The translations under genes and the position numbers were made by a program. A stretch of DNA of 53,577 bases. Source: CAYVFC01 sp964450715 (lineage in GTDB: Bacteria > Myxococcota_A > Polyangia > Polyangiales > JAFGIB01). Under the pieces are notes generated by a model. That model was not told where the DNA came from. It did no database searches and saw nothing but the letters and a program-made list of their open reading frames with translations. The stretch covers positions 1 through 53,577 of the forward strand of contig CAYVFC010000047.1 in NCBI GenBank assembly GCA_964450715.1, given 5' to 3'. Shown piece by piece: positions 16,776-25,563 of the stretch. Within the stretch, counting starts at the first letter, position 1. Each line of letters starts with the position of its first letter.

Positions 16776-17435
16776 TCAGGCCATCGCCATGCCCAGAACG
16801 AATAGCGCGAAACCCGAGACGATGACCAGCCCCCAGCGCAGGGCCGAGCTGGGGACCAGTCGGTGTTCTTCGTCGATGGCGCGCGCGGTAAAGGCGAACG
16901 CCCCGCCTACCCAGGCCACGAATCCCAGCAGCAGCAGAGAGGTCCAGAACGGATCCGGTCCGGTCTCGCCCTGCAGCAGCGCCAGGTGCTCCTGCTCCAG
17001 CCGGGCCCGCGACTTGCCGGCGTCGATGGCCGGCGCGGGAAGCGCGGCCATCAGCGCGGCGATCCGCCGATCGGCCCGGTCGAGCTTTTCGCGTTCCGGC
17101 GTATAGAAGCTGCGGGCGGACATGATGGCCGACCGCACCGCGCGATAGGCGCTCAGCGCTCGCTCGGTTTCACCCTGCCGTTCCGCCCCGGCGCCGATAG
17201 CCATCAGCTTGTCGAGCGCTTCGCGGTGATAGGGGCTGAGCGGCGCGTACCATCTCGCCGCCCTGCGGTAATGCACGATGGCGCCCTCGACGTCTCCTTC
17301 GAAGGCGAGGCCCTGGGCGCGATCGAGCTCGGCCCGAGCCGAGACCAGGACGCGTCCGGCCAGCACGCCGAGCAGCGCCAGCGCTATGACGGCGACGCGG
17401 ATGAGGCGGCGCGGACCTACCCGAAAGGACCGCAT
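16776..17435 (-). CDS. Membrane protein with TPR-like region
   Basis: A 219-residue protein with an N-terminal transmembrane helix (LIRVAVIALALLGVLAGRVL) and a TPR-like helical stretch (GLAFEGDVEGAIVHYRRAAR; ALSAYRAVRSAI). Two C-terminal transmembrane helices follow (about 162-182 and 196-216). Its ATG shares a base with the permease stop codon (TGATG), so the two are translationally coupled and probably work in one complex. A longer open frame running to 18065 is an artefact through the permease gene. Confidence 0.75.
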   Translation of the reverse strand: MRSFRVGPRRLIRVAVIALALLGVLAGRVLVSARAELDRAQGLAFEGDVEGAIVHYRRAARWYAPLSPYHREALDKLMAIGAGAERQGETERALSAYRAVRSAIMSARSFYTPEREKLDRADRRIAALMAALPAPAIDAGKSRARLEQEHLALLQGETGPDPFWTSLLLLGFVAWVGGAFAFTARAIDEEHRLVPSSALRWGLVIVSGFALFVLGMAMA

Positions 17436-18364
17436 CACAGGAAATCGCGCCGTCGGAAGAGAACGGCGGCCAGAAAGAGCAGGATGGCGGAGTAGATGGC
17501 GGCGTAAAGAAGCGTGGTCCCTACATAGCTCAGGGGGCCGGCTACCTCGTCGAGCTGGGTTTCCAGGGTGTAGCGGCCCGGTACGAAGAGATTGAAGTTG
17601 GGGATGATCTCGGCCAGCAACTTCAGACCGCTGAGAATCTGTTCGGGCAAAGCCCTGGATTTCATGGTGGCCATGAAATCCGCCGACCTTCCCGCGATCC
17701 AGATCCCCAGCGTGAACAGGGCTGTCAAGAAAGGCGTGGAAAAGGAGGAGAAGAGCAGTGCTACCGAGGTGATGAGCAGCACCTCGCCTATCACCAGGGC
17801 GAGCGCGGCGAGGACAGGCAATAGTTGCACCCCGGCCTCGGCCGCCAGGGCCGCGCATACCAGCAGGGCCGCCAGCGAGCTCGGAAGCAGCACGGCCGTG
17901 CGATCGCGCGCTTTCCAGCCCACCAGCGCCGATACCAGCGGCAAACCGAGCGCCGCCAGGGCCAGCAACCAGCCGGTGCCGCCCGCCTGTACGGCGGTCA
18001 CCCACAGCTGTACCGCACCCATAATGAAGACGAATACCGAGACGGTGAGCACGATGCCGAGGCATTTGCCCAGCAGAAACTCGGTTCGCCGTATGGGCTT
18101 GGGGAGGATTACGTAGAGCGTCTTGCGCTCGATCTCCTTGTACAGCAGCGATGATCCGAGGAAGACCGAAACCATGGCCGAGAACAGCGAGACCGAGGCC
18201 AGCCCCAGGTCCAGCACGATTCGACGCTCCTGGTGCAGGGACAGCTCGGCCAGAGCCAGGGTGAAGATCAGCACCAGCAGGGCCACCCCGATCATGCCGA
18301 GAAGGACTCGATCCCGAACCGCTTCCCGAAAGGTGTTGATAGCGACCGCGACGATTCTATGCAT
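17435..18364 (-). CDS. ABC-2 type transporter permease
   Basis: A 309-residue integral membrane protein with six or more hydrophobic helices. The N terminus (VAINTFREAVRDRVLLGMI) and the segment LLYKEIERKTLYVILPKPIR, followed by FLLGKCLGIVLTV, are typical of ABC-2 permeases. No ATPase or partner is nearby, so the ATP-binding subunit must be encoded elsewhere. It overlaps the TPR membrane protein gene, which may be its accessory subunit. Substrate unknown. AAGGACAG lies upstream of the start. Confidence 0.85.
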   Translation of the reverse strand: MHRIVAVAINTFREAVRDRVLLGMIGVALLVLIFTLALAELSLHQERRIVLDLGLASVSLFSAMVSVFLGSSLLYKEIERKTLYVILPKPIRRTEFLLGKCLGIVLTVSVFVFIMGAVQLWVTAVQAGGTGWLLALAALGLPLVSALVGWKARDRTAVLLPSSLAALLVCAALAAEAGVQLLPVLAALALVIGEVLLITSVALLFSSFSTPFLTALFTLGIWIAGRSADFMATMKSRALPEQILSGLKLLAEIIPNFNLFVPGRYTLETQLDEVAGPLSYVGTTLLYAAIYSAILLFLAAVLFRRRDFL

Positions 18365-18385
18365 CTGTCCTTTTACCCGCGGTTG

Positions 18386-19009
18386 TTACCCGAACAGTCC
18401 CTGACCTACCACAAAACGCCCCAGAACGTGTAGCGTCAGCGCCCACAGCGCGAAGCCGAGCGCGCCCGCCAGCCAGCGCGCCGCACGGAGCTGTCTCTCG
18501 GAGCGAGCCAGCCCCCAGTATACCGCCGCGCGGGAGAGACCGTGCGCGAAATGGAAGTAGACAACCGTGACACCGGCGGCGTACAGCCCGGCAAATAGCG
18601 GGGAGCCGAGCGCGGTGCGCAGGTCGTCGTAGGGACCGCTGCACAGAAGCCCGTCGTTACGGCACTGGAACCAGACCTGGTAGAGGTGCAGCGACAGGAA
18701 GAGCAGCACGCCCAGGCCGGTCAACCGCTGCAGCCGCCCGAGGCCCGGTGTACCCGCCGGCAATCCGCCGGCGCTCTCGCCCTTGCCCCATCCCAGCAGA
18801 GCGTGCAGCGCCAGCGACGAGCAGAAGAGGAAAAGCAGCTCGAAGCCGGCGATCGCCTCGATCTGCAGCGTCCGCTTCAGCCACGCCTCCCGACCTTGCA
18901 GAGCCGCCCAGTTCTGCCAGAGGTGGTAGACCAGGTACAGGCTCAGGGGGCCTACGGCGGCTAGCGAATGGATTCGATGTTGCAGAGCGCGTTTTCCGCC
19001 GGTGGTCAT
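18386..19009 (-). CDS. SdhC-like (succinate dehydrogenase cytochrome b558 type) membrane protein
   Basis: About 207 residues with five predicted transmembrane helices. Histidines sit in the places expected for haem ligands of the B. subtilis-type cytochrome b subunit: RIHSLAAVGPLSLYLVYHLW, LALHALLGWG, LLFLSLHLYQVWF and VVYFHFAHGLSRAAVYWG. No flavoprotein or iron-sulfur subunit is next to it, so it is an orphan. Either a GTG at 19039 or the ATG at 19009 could be the start; I chose the ATG, which keeps a normal N terminus. It lies between nadK and an ABC-2 permease. Confidence 0.7.
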   Translation of the reverse strand: MTTGGKRALQHRIHSLAAVGPLSLYLVYHLWQNWAALQGREAWLKRTLQIEAIAGFELLFLFCSSLALHALLGWGKGESAGGLPAGTPGLGRLQRLTGLGVLLFLSLHLYQVWFQCRNDGLLCSGPYDDLRTALGSPLFAGLYAAGVTVVYFHFAHGLSRAAVYWGLARSERQLRAARWLAGALGFALWALTLHVLGRFVVGQGLFG

Positions 19010-19045
19010 CGTCGCAGTCGTTCGCGATCCGGGCTCCACCCGCGG

Positions 19046-19981
19046 TTACGCCGGGACGAAGCCGAGCAGGGTGAGCGGCTGGTCGGAAAGGCTCATCTGC
19101 AGCTTCGAGCCGAAGTCCACGATGCGGGCCAGTTTGGGCCCGTCCAGGTAGAGCTGTCCCGCGCGCATCAGGCTGCGGATCCGCAGCCGCTCGCCCGGCT
19201 TGACCAATCCGCGTCGCATGCGCAAGCGCGCCTCTCCGGACTGGAAGGGCTCGCGGACCACGAACTGAAGCATTCGCGAAGACAGGGGCAGTGCCTTGCC
19301 TCCCGCTGAGAGCTGCGCCGCGGTGGAGCCGGCCGCCGGTCCTACCCATACCCCGCTCGACTTCTGCTCCTCGCGACGGCTCCCGAGCTCGAGCAGGTAG
19401 CGCGAGGTGACCGAGGGGTAAGGGTGGCAGAAGAGCGCGTCGTTGAGCACACGGGAGGAGACGATCTCGCCGTCCACCTCGACCCGCATACGCGAGAGGC
19501 GGGTCTGCTTCAACCGACCGGCCAGGGCCATCTCGATGAGGTCGGCCATCTGGCAACGGGTGCCCGCGCAGAAGTGGCCGATGCTGGCTAGGGGCGCGGT
19601 GTTGATCCCCACCAGCGGAGTGCCGGTCCCCACCAGGTGGGAGGCCTGTAGCAGCGTGCCATCGCCGCCGAGCGCGAAGACCAGGTCGAATCGTTCGGTC
19701 GAGTGAGGCTTTCCGCCGCAGCGGAAAACTGCCCTGGCCCCCAGGTCCTTCAGCACCTTCCTGGCCTGCTCGACGCTGCGCAGATGCTGCTGGTGCGCGC
19801 TCAGCACGCGGGACGCCGCCGGGTCGCGGCCTCGAACCAGCGCGCCCGCCCGCTTGCCCTTTCTTTGCTGGAAGTAGCTGTCGTAGGTCGACTTCTTGCA
19901 GATCACCAGCACCCGCGGAGCGTGGGCTCTAAAGGGCCGGGAGCTGGAGTGAGAGCGACTCGTGCTTGGCACGTTATGCAA
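19046..19981 (-). CDS. nadK: NAD kinase
   Basis: A 311-residue ATP-NAD kinase making NADP. FDLVFALGGDGTLLQASHLV holds the GGDGT catalytic motif. TPLVGINTAPLASIGHF, the ND pair in SRVLNDALFCHP and SSGVWVGPAAGSTAA are the conserved NAD-binding blocks. The glycine-rich block reads GPAAGSTAA rather than the common TPTGSTAY, placing it in a divergent branch. First gene of the minus-strand run to yjbQ. A palindromic repeat lies in the divergent promoter region upstream. Confidence 0.88.
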   Translation of the reverse strand: MHNVPSTSRSHSSSRPFRAHAPRVLVICKKSTYDSYFQQRKGKRAGALVRGRDPAASRVLSAHQQHLRSVEQARKVLKDLGARAVFRCGGKPHSTERFDLVFALGGDGTLLQASHLVGTGTPLVGINTAPLASIGHFCAGTRCQMADLIEMALAGRLKQTRLSRMRVEVDGEIVSSRVLNDALFCHPYPSVTSRYLLELGSRREEQKSSGVWVGPAAGSTAAQLSAGGKALPLSSRMLQFVVREPFQSGEARLRMRRGLVKPGERLRIRSLMRAGQLYLDGPKLARIVDFGSKLQMSLSDQPLTLLGFVPA

Positions 19982-20060
19982 CGCCGATACGGGTGGAAAG
20001 CGGGCCCACTATAACCCCCGGAAAGGCGGGCCGCAAACGTGACCAGCGCGGCCTCGCGCT

Positions 20061-20223
20061 AGTGCCGCGACCAGTAGGTTTTGATCGGTTTGCGGCGCTG
20101 TTCGGCGCCGAATGGCGGCGCCGCTCCTCCTCGAAACAGCCTCGCTTTTCCTCGTCGTTGCTCCTTGCCCTCGGCGCCGAATCCCGGCCGGTATCCGCCC
20201 ACAATCTACCGGTCCCGGCACCA
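20061..20223. repeat. Core-hairpin palindrome family, copy C
   Basis: The element lies between divergent nadK and the START-like gene. Its arms (GTGCCGCGACCAGTAGG... at 20062 and its imperfect complement ending at 20223) are 18-20 nt long. The centre has a degenerate family core, CTCCTCGAAACAGCCTCGCT (20126-20145), followed by TTTCCTCGTCGTTGCTCCTTG, which matches the same block in copies A and B. The base changes break part of the core hairpin, so this copy looks old. Confidence 0.75.
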
Positions 20224-20276
20224 GGTCCCGAGCCTCCACTTTGACTATAATTGGGTCCGAGCCGTCCAAATCGGAA

Positions 20277-21581
20277 ATGGGTAATCGTCGATACGTGACC
20301 ATATGTGTGTACCGGCTGCTCGCCTGTTGTTGGTGCGTGCCGGCCCTGGCCGACGGCAATGCGGCCGGCCGCGCGGGCGAAAAGGGCGGAACCCGCAAGC
20401 ACGACGCGCGCACCGACCGGCTGACCGGCATCAAGTGGCAAGAGCTCTTCAGGCTCGCGCCCTATCTGGAGAGGGGGCCCATCGCTCTGGTCGAGTTCGC
20501 CAACAAGCGCGAGGACGAGCTGCCCGCCATCAACGTGGCTTCGTTCGTGAACGCGCCGGCCGCGACCGCAGCCCGGGTGGTGGGCGATCCGCTCGGCTAC
20601 CCCGGTTTCATGCGCACCATCGACCGGGTCGAGGTGGTGCAGAAGACCGCCAACACGACAGTTTACGACTGGAAGTGGTCGTTGGCCGTCTTTCACCTGC
20701 AGGGACGTCACGCCATGACCGTTTATAGGCCGCCCCCCGGCCGCCCCTCGCAGGGCTATCGCATCACCGTCGACAGCATTACGGGCGATCTGGGCGCGGG
20801 CCGCTTTTCGCTTCGCCTCTACCCGGTGAGCGCCCACAGGACGCTGGCGGTCCTCTCGATCCGCATGGACATGCGCCGCGCCAACTACGTCGTGCGCCAG
20901 ATGGCCAAGGCCACGCGCAGTATCAACCGCTCGGCGAACATCTCGCTGGCTGCCACCACCCTGCTCTCGCTGCGCCGCGCTGTGGAGAAGCGAGCCGGCT
21001 ATAAACCGAAGGCCGGAGCGGTGCGCACGCTGGGCAAGCCGTCGCTCGATCCGAAGGTCTTTCTGCCGCTTCTGGCGCGCGGTGATGTGGTCCTGCTCGA
21101 CATGAGCGGCGACCGGCTCGACCAGCTCTCGGTGGTGGGTCGCATCGACCACAACGTCGACCTGGTCCGCCAGGTCATGGTGGACACCGAGGCATTCGGC
21201 TCGGCGCTGGTACCGGGAAGCTACGCCCGGGTGGTTTCCGAGCAGGAAGACGGGACCGAGTTCGAGTGGGGGGTCGATCTGCCGCTGGTGGGCGCCGAGG
21301 GGCGCATGAAGCTCTCCCGGACCGGAACGGTGGTGGCGGTCGACGCGGTACAGGGGGCGCTGAAAGGCGGCAAGTGGCGCTTCGAGGCCCAGCCGCTAGG
21401 CCGTAACGCCACCCTGGTGGTGGGGTGGACCCGGTTTGACCTGCGTAGCTCGACCTGGCTGTTGCAGGCCCTGATCGAGCTGGATCCCTTCATGGGCCAC
21501 GGCCTGTCCGCGGCCACCGACATCATGCTGGTGCGGGCGCTACGTTCCAAGACCCGCAAGCTGGCCAAGCGCAGCAAGTGA
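20277..21581 (+). CDS. Exported protein with two START/SRPBCC-like domains
   Basis: A 434-residue protein with a short signal peptide (VTICVYRLLACCWCVPALADG). Two tandem halves look like START/polyketide-cyclase folds. The first has the segments NAPAATAARVVGDPLGYPGF and ANTTVYDWKWSLAVFHLQGR, and ends with ISIRMDMRRANYVVRQMAKA. The second, after VVLLDMSGDRLDQLSVVGRI, has DTEAFGSALVPGSYARVV and FEWGVDLPLVGAEGRM. Such domains often bind lipids or hydrophobic ligands, here presumably in the periplasm. The start at 20277 is chosen for the signal peptide; the open frame extends upstream into the palindrome. A TATAAT (20246-20251) lies 26 nt before it. Confidence 0.7.
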   Translation: MGNRRYVTICVYRLLACCWCVPALADGNAAGRAGEKGGTRKHDARTDRLTGIKWQELFRLAPYLERGPIALVEFANKREDELPAINVASFVNAPAATAARVVGDPLGYPGFMRTIDRVEVVQKTANTTVYDWKWSLAVFHLQGRHAMTVYRPPPGRPSQGYRITVDSITGDLGAGRFSLRLYPVSAHRTLAVLSIRMDMRRANYVVRQMAKATRSINRSANISLAATTLLSLRRAVEKRAGYKPKAGAVRTLGKPSLDPKVFLPLLARGDVVLLDMSGDRLDQLSVVGRIDHNVDLVRQVMVDTEAFGSALVPGSYARVVSEQEDGTEFEWGVDLPLVGAEGRMKLSRTGTVVAVDAVQGALKGGKWRFEAQPLGRNATLVVGWTRFDLRSSTWLLQALIELDPFMGHGLSAATDIMLVRALRSKTRKLAKRSK

Positions 21582-21637
21582 TCGCTCACTCCCGTCCCCT
21601 CTGCCACGACACGGACGTTTTGTTACGGGCCCCATCC

Positions 21638-21706
21638 TACGGCGTAGGGGCGGGCCTTGCGCCCGCCCGACGGGCGGGAGAGGACAAGTCCCTCCCCTAC
21701 GTCACC
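21638..21706. repeat. Dispersed GTAGGGGCGGGCC palindrome, copy 1
   Basis: An outer inverted repeat (CGTAGGGGCGGGCCTTG near 21642 and its imperfect complement CAAGTCCCTCCCCTACG ending near 21701) encloses an inner hairpin of GGGCGGGC...GCCCGCCC. Related sequence is found at 37158-37183 and 38739-38822. It sits just downstream of the START-like gene and before the convergent repeat lipoprotein, so it may act as a bidirectional terminator. Confidence 0.6.
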
Positions 21707-21726
21707 CTGCAAGACCGGCAAAGGGA

Positions 21727-24372
21727 TCAGGGGCTACAGGTCAGTTGAACGCTCGTGACGTTCGCGCCCGCGATGGTCCCGGTTTCGCTGCCACCGTCGA
21801 ACGAGCAGGTCTGCCCCGACGGATGGGAGTCTATGGAGACCGTGTAGCCCGTCTCGTCGTCGAGCGGGGTGGCGAAGGTGAAGGGGACGTTATTGCCGCT
21901 GCCGACGACCACCAGAGAGTCCTCGCCGTTGATCAGGAGCGTCAGCCCGGTTCCCGACAAGTTGTCGACCTCGCCGCCGACGGAGAAGCCGCAGGTGACA
22001 GCGACATCATCGACGTTTTGGCTCGAGACGGTTCCGTCGTGGTTTTCGACGATGCAGTACTGGTCTGTGGGCTGGGTCTGGACCACGACGTCGTAANNNN
22101 NNNNNNNNNNNNNNNNNNNNNNNNNNNNNNNNNNNNNNNNNNNNNNNNNNNNNNNNNNNNNNNNNNNNNNNNNNNNNNNNNNNNNNNNNNNNNNNNTACG
22201 TAAGGTGACGCTGTTACCGGATTCGACCCCACCGATGGACCCGCCGACGGAGAAGCCGCAGGTGACGTCGACATCGGTGACGGCGTCACTGGAGATAGTC
22301 CCGCTCTCGTTTTCGACGATGCAGTACTGGTCTGTGGGCTGGGTCTGGACCACGACGTCGTAAGCCTCGGAGTCGGCCAGAGGCGAGGGGAAGAAGTAGG
22401 AGGAGACGGTGTGGTCGAGGGTTACGTTTTCGGTGTCGTTGATACGTAAGGTGACGCTGTTACCGGATTCGACCCCACCGATGGACCCGCCGACGGAAAA
22501 ACCGCAGACGATGTCGACATCGGTGGCGGCTTCACCGGAGAGGTTGTCGTCTCCGTTGTAGACGGTGCAGATCTGGTTGGGGGAGGAGGGGTGGGTGTCG
22601 ACGGTGACGAGGTAGTGTGATCCGTCGTCGAGCGGGGTGTCGAAGGCGTAGACGCCGTTGTCGGTGACTGCCTCGTCCTCGTTGCCGTCGCCTCCGATGT
22701 GCAGCAGCAGCCCCGTGCCGAGCAGTCCGCTGACCGTGCCGCCCACGGCATACTCGACGGTCTCGCAGTCCACGTCGACATCGGTGGCGGCGTCACCGGC
22801 CAGATTGTCGTCTCCGTTGTAGACGGTGCAGATCTGGTTGGGGGAGGAGGGGTGGGTGTCGACGGTGACGAGGTAGTGTGATCCGTCGTCGAGCGGGGTG
22901 TCGAAGGCGTAGACGCCGTTGTCGGTGACTGCCTCGTCCTCGTTGCCGTCGCCTCCGATGTGCAGCAAAAGCCCCGTGCCGAGCAGTCCGCTGACCGCGC
23001 CGCCCACGGTGTACTGCTCGGTGGTGCAAGTGACATCGACGTTGGTAACGTTGGCGCCGTCGATGATCCCGTCGTGGTACTCGTCTTCGATCACGCAGGT
23101 CTGGTCGGGCGTGGTCGGCTGCACGGTAACCACCACATCGTAGGGGGAGCTATCCGGCAGCGCGGTATCGAAGGCGTAGGCCCCGTCGGCGTTCACGATC
23201 TCGTTTTCGCTGTCGTTTATGCGCAGCGTCAGGCTGTTGCCCGGATCCAGCCCGCTGACCGTGCCGCCCACGGTGAAGGTGTCGGCCGAGCAGGTGACCG
23301 TGACGTCGGTGACCGCGTCGCCCGCCATGGTGCCGCCGGGGTTGGATATGCCGCAGGTCTGCGTGGGCGAGGAGGGATGGGTGAGCACGGTGACGAGGTA
23401 CTCGAGGCCGTCGGTCACGGCCGTGGCAAAGGTGAAGCTGCCGTTGCCGCTGATGGTCAGGTTGTCGCCGCCGTTGTTCTGCAGCACCAGCCCGCTGCCG
23501 GTAAGGCCGGCCACGGTACCGCCCACGGTATAGGTGTTGGTGGTGCAGGAGACGTTGACGTTGGTCACCGCCGCGCCGGCCACCGTGCCGTCGTGGTTGG
23601 ATACCACGCAGGTCTGGTTGGGCCCGGTGGGCTGGGTCTGGACGACCACGTCGTAAGTCGAGCCGTCGGCCAGCGCGGTCGGGAAGGAATAGGTGTCGTT
23701 CGCGCTCACCGTGACGTTCTCGGTGTCGTTGACGCGCAGCACCACCTCGTTGCCCGAGGCCAGCCCGGTCACGGTACCGCCCACGGTATAGGTATAGGTG
23801 TCGGTAACGCAGACGACGTTGACATCGGTCACGTCCTGGCCGTCGACGGTCCCCTCGCCGTTGGACACGGTGCAGGTCTGGTCGGGATCGGTGGGCTGGG
23901 TCCTGACCACCACCGCGTATTCGGTTCCATCTGCCAGCAGGGTCGGGAACTCGTACAGGCCGTTTTCGCCGATCCTGACGTTCTCGGTGTCGTTGATGCG
24001 CAGCACCACCTCGTTGCCCGAGGCCAGCCCGCTGACATCGCCGCCCACCGCGAAGCCCACGGGTTCGGCCGCATCGCCCGCGGCGCCCGCTTCGCCCCCG
24101 TCCACCGCGCCGTCGAGGCCGGGCTCGACCGCTCCGTCGACCTCGGCATCGGCGACCGCGCCGTCGATGCCCTCGCCGCCGCTTCCGCCGCCGCCTTGGC
24201 CGCCGGTCTCGCCCGCTGCTCCGCCGCTTCCGGCCGCGCCATCACCCGGCGGCTGGCTGGCGTCGATCAGGCTGCGGTCGAACTCGACCACCAGCTCGCA
24301 ACCGCCGAGCAGCACGATTGCCGAAACCACGAAGAGGTACGCTTTGTATCCGTTCATCGTAAGCCTCGTCAT
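21727..24372 (-). CDS. Repeat lipoprotein with nine VGGTVSGL-type units (interrupted by assembly gap)
   Basis: A surface-type lipoprotein with lipobox VLLGGC, a Gly/Ala/Asp-rich linker (about 35-105), then nine units of 80-88 residues. Each unit begins xFxVGGxVSGL and runs through an ENxxVxxNGxYxF strand, a YxVxVxTQPTxPxQTC strand and a final VTxVxVxC. The regular pair of Cys per unit suggests one disulfide each. Units 5 and 6 are nearly identical in DNA (period 261 bp), as are units 7 and 8, where the 100-N gap lies. Length and copy number are therefore uncertain. The start follows the TPR-PEGA stop by one base, so the two are cotranscribed. Probably an adhesin or stalk. Confidence 0.8.
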   Translation of the reverse strand: MTRLTMNGYKAYLFVVSAIVLLGGCELVVEFDRSLIDASQPPGDGAAGSGGAAGETGGQGGGGSGGEGIDGAVADAEVDGAVEPGLDGAVDGGEAGAAGDAAEPVGFAVGGDVSGLASGNEVVLRINDTENVRIGENGLYEFPTLLADGTEYAVVVRTQPTDPDQTCTVSNGEGTVDGQDVTDVNVVCVTDTYTYTVGGTVTGLASGNEVVLRVNDTENVTVSANDTYSFPTALADGSTYDVVVQTQPTGPNQTCVVSNHDGTVAGAAVTNVNVSCTTNTYTVGGTVAGLTGSGLVLQNNGGDNLTISGNGSFTFATAVTDGLEYLVTVLTHPSSPTQTCGISNPGGTMAGDAVTDVTVTCSADTFTVGGTVSGLDPGNSLTLRINDSENEIVNADGAYAFDTALPDSSPYDVVVTVQPTTPDQTCVIEDEYHDGIIDGANVTNVDVTCTTEQYTVGGAVSGLLGTGLLLHIGGDGNEDEAVTDNGVYAFDTPLDDGSHYLVTVDTHPSSPNQICTVYNGDDNLAGDAATDVDVDCETVEYAVGGTVSGLLGTGLLLHIGGDGNEDEAVTDNGVYAFDTPLDDGSHYLVTVDTHPSSPNQICTVYNGDDNLSGEAATDVDIVCGFSVGGSIGGVESGNSVTLRINDTENVTLDHTVSSYFFPSPLADSEAYDVVVQTQPTDQYCIVENESGTISSDAVTDVDVTCGFSVGGSIGGVESGNSVTLRXXXXXXXXXXXXXXXXXXXXXXXXXXXXXXXXXXYDVVVQTQPTDQYCIVENHDGTVSSQNVDDVAVTCGFSVGGEVDNLSGTGLTLLINGEDSLVVVGSGNNVPFTFATPLDDETGYTVSIDSHPSGQTCSFDGGSETGTIAGANVTSVQLTCSP
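22097..22196. other. Assembly gap (100 N)
   Basis: A run of exactly 100 N in repeat unit 8 of the lipoprotein gene. The flanks match the neighbouring unit at 22361-22363 and 22443 onward. If one unit of the same length is present, the true missing sequence is 79 nt (22364-22442 in the intact unit), which keeps the frame. A collapse of extra units cannot be excluded. Confidence 0.98.
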
Positions 24373-24373
24373 C

Positions 24374-25378
24374 TTAGAACCTCACCCTCGCGGCCATGCC
24401 GCCGCCGTGCCTGAGCAGTACGGGCGCTGCCAGTACGCGCGGTCTGCTGGCCGCGGCCTGTTCGCCCGGCTCATCTGTCTCTGGGTCACCCTCGGTCAGC
24501 AGCAGAACCAACCCGGTGACCACGGCTACCGCGCCCACCCCAAAGGCCACGTCGGCGAACAGCGCCAGCTGCTCCCCGTGGTCGGCCGAGTCCGTGGTGG
24601 GATTCTCGTTGAAGTCGCTCTCTTCCGACAGGGCCATCACTCCCAATATGGTACCGGCGGCCAGCGCCGCGCCGCCCACGCTCATGACTATCCACGGTGC
24701 TACCGAGGAGCCGCCCTCGTCCTCGTCCACCGGTTCTTCCGGCTCGGCGCCGTACACGCTCTCGCCGCCGCCGGTGGCAAAGGGATCGACCAGGTTCTCG
24801 GCGCCGATCTCGACCATCAGCTCGTGACGCGCACCAAAGTCCGCCGTCACGTTCTTGGTCACCGTCTCGCCGGTCTGAAGCGACAGCTCCACCGTATGCT
24901 CGCCGGGCGCTATCTCGATCTCGGCCGGCGAGACCTTGCCGCTGTCCGAGCCGTCGATGCTGATCTTGGCGCCCGGGGGATCGGTCGACACCACCAGGGT
25001 GGCCGGCAGGCTCTTGATCTCCTCGATCTTGCCCTCCACCTCGGCCCGGTCCTTGGCGTCCGGCTTCTCCGTAAGATAGCGCTCGAAGGTCGACACCGCT
25101 TCCGCGTGCTTGCCGGCCCGCTTCTGGCACTCGCCCACGCTCAGCAGTACCACCGGATTGGGTACGGCGGCGTACGCCTCCCGGAATGCGGCCTCAGCGC
25201 TGTGGTACTCGCCGGCCTCGAAGTACTGTTGGCCTGTCTTGTACGCATCTCTGGCGCGGGCGGTCGCCGCCGCGGAGGGCTTGCCTTTGCCCTTGCCCTG
25301 CGCCTGCACCACCCCGGATGCCAGGGTGATGGAGATGGCCACGATGGTCAGGGTGAGTGTTCTTGCCGATCGACGCAC
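24374..25378 (-). CDS. TPR-PEGA membrane protein
   Basis: A 334-residue exported protein. It has a signal peptide (LTIVAISITLASGVVQAQ), then two or three TPR units (AYKTGQQYFEAGEYHSAEAA; VVLLSVGECQKRAGKHAEAV). A PEGA domain (ATLVVSTDPPGAKISIDGSD, PAEIEIAPGEHTVEL) follows, then an acidic linker and two transmembrane helices (about 235-255 and 280-300). The GTG start at 25378 is fixed by GAGAGGAG upstream; an ATG 42 bases further out lacks a site. This TPR-PEGA-TM layout is common in Myxococcota. It is the gene before the repeat lipoprotein and probably helps anchor or export it. Confidence 0.8.
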   Translation of the reverse strand: MRRSARTLTLTIVAISITLASGVVQAQGKGKGKPSAAATARARDAYKTGQQYFEAGEYHSAEAAFREAYAAVPNPVVLLSVGECQKRAGKHAEAVSTFERYLTEKPDAKDRAEVEGKIEEIKSLPATLVVSTDPPGAKISIDGSDSGKVSPAEIEIAPGEHTVELSLQTGETVTKNVTADFGARHELMVEIGAENLVDPFATGGGESVYGAEPEEPVDEDEGGSSVAPWIVMSVGGAALAAGTILGVMALSEESDFNENPTTDSADHGEQLALFADVAFGVGAVAVVTGLVLLLTEGDPETDEPGEQAAASRPRVLAAPVLLRHGGGMAARVRF

Positions 25379-25563
25379 GTTCGTCTCCTCTCGCGGAGCC
25401 GGTCCGCTCTGCCTCCTCAAGGCGATTTCCTGAGGCTACGTCCAGCTGCATTATGCGTCAACAAGCGCGGAATTGTCGCCCGAAAACGGAAAAAGCGGTT
25501 TTCGTTGTCGGCCGGGCGCGGTCGTACGCGCGGCAACGATCGGCGTAGGCCAGGTGAGGGATT

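Noticed and set aside
16776..18065. A 429-codon minus-strand frame covering the TPR membrane gene and part of the permease gene
   Set aside because: Its first 210 codons read the permease in the wrong frame. The true gene starts at 17435 with an ATG overlapping the permease stop.
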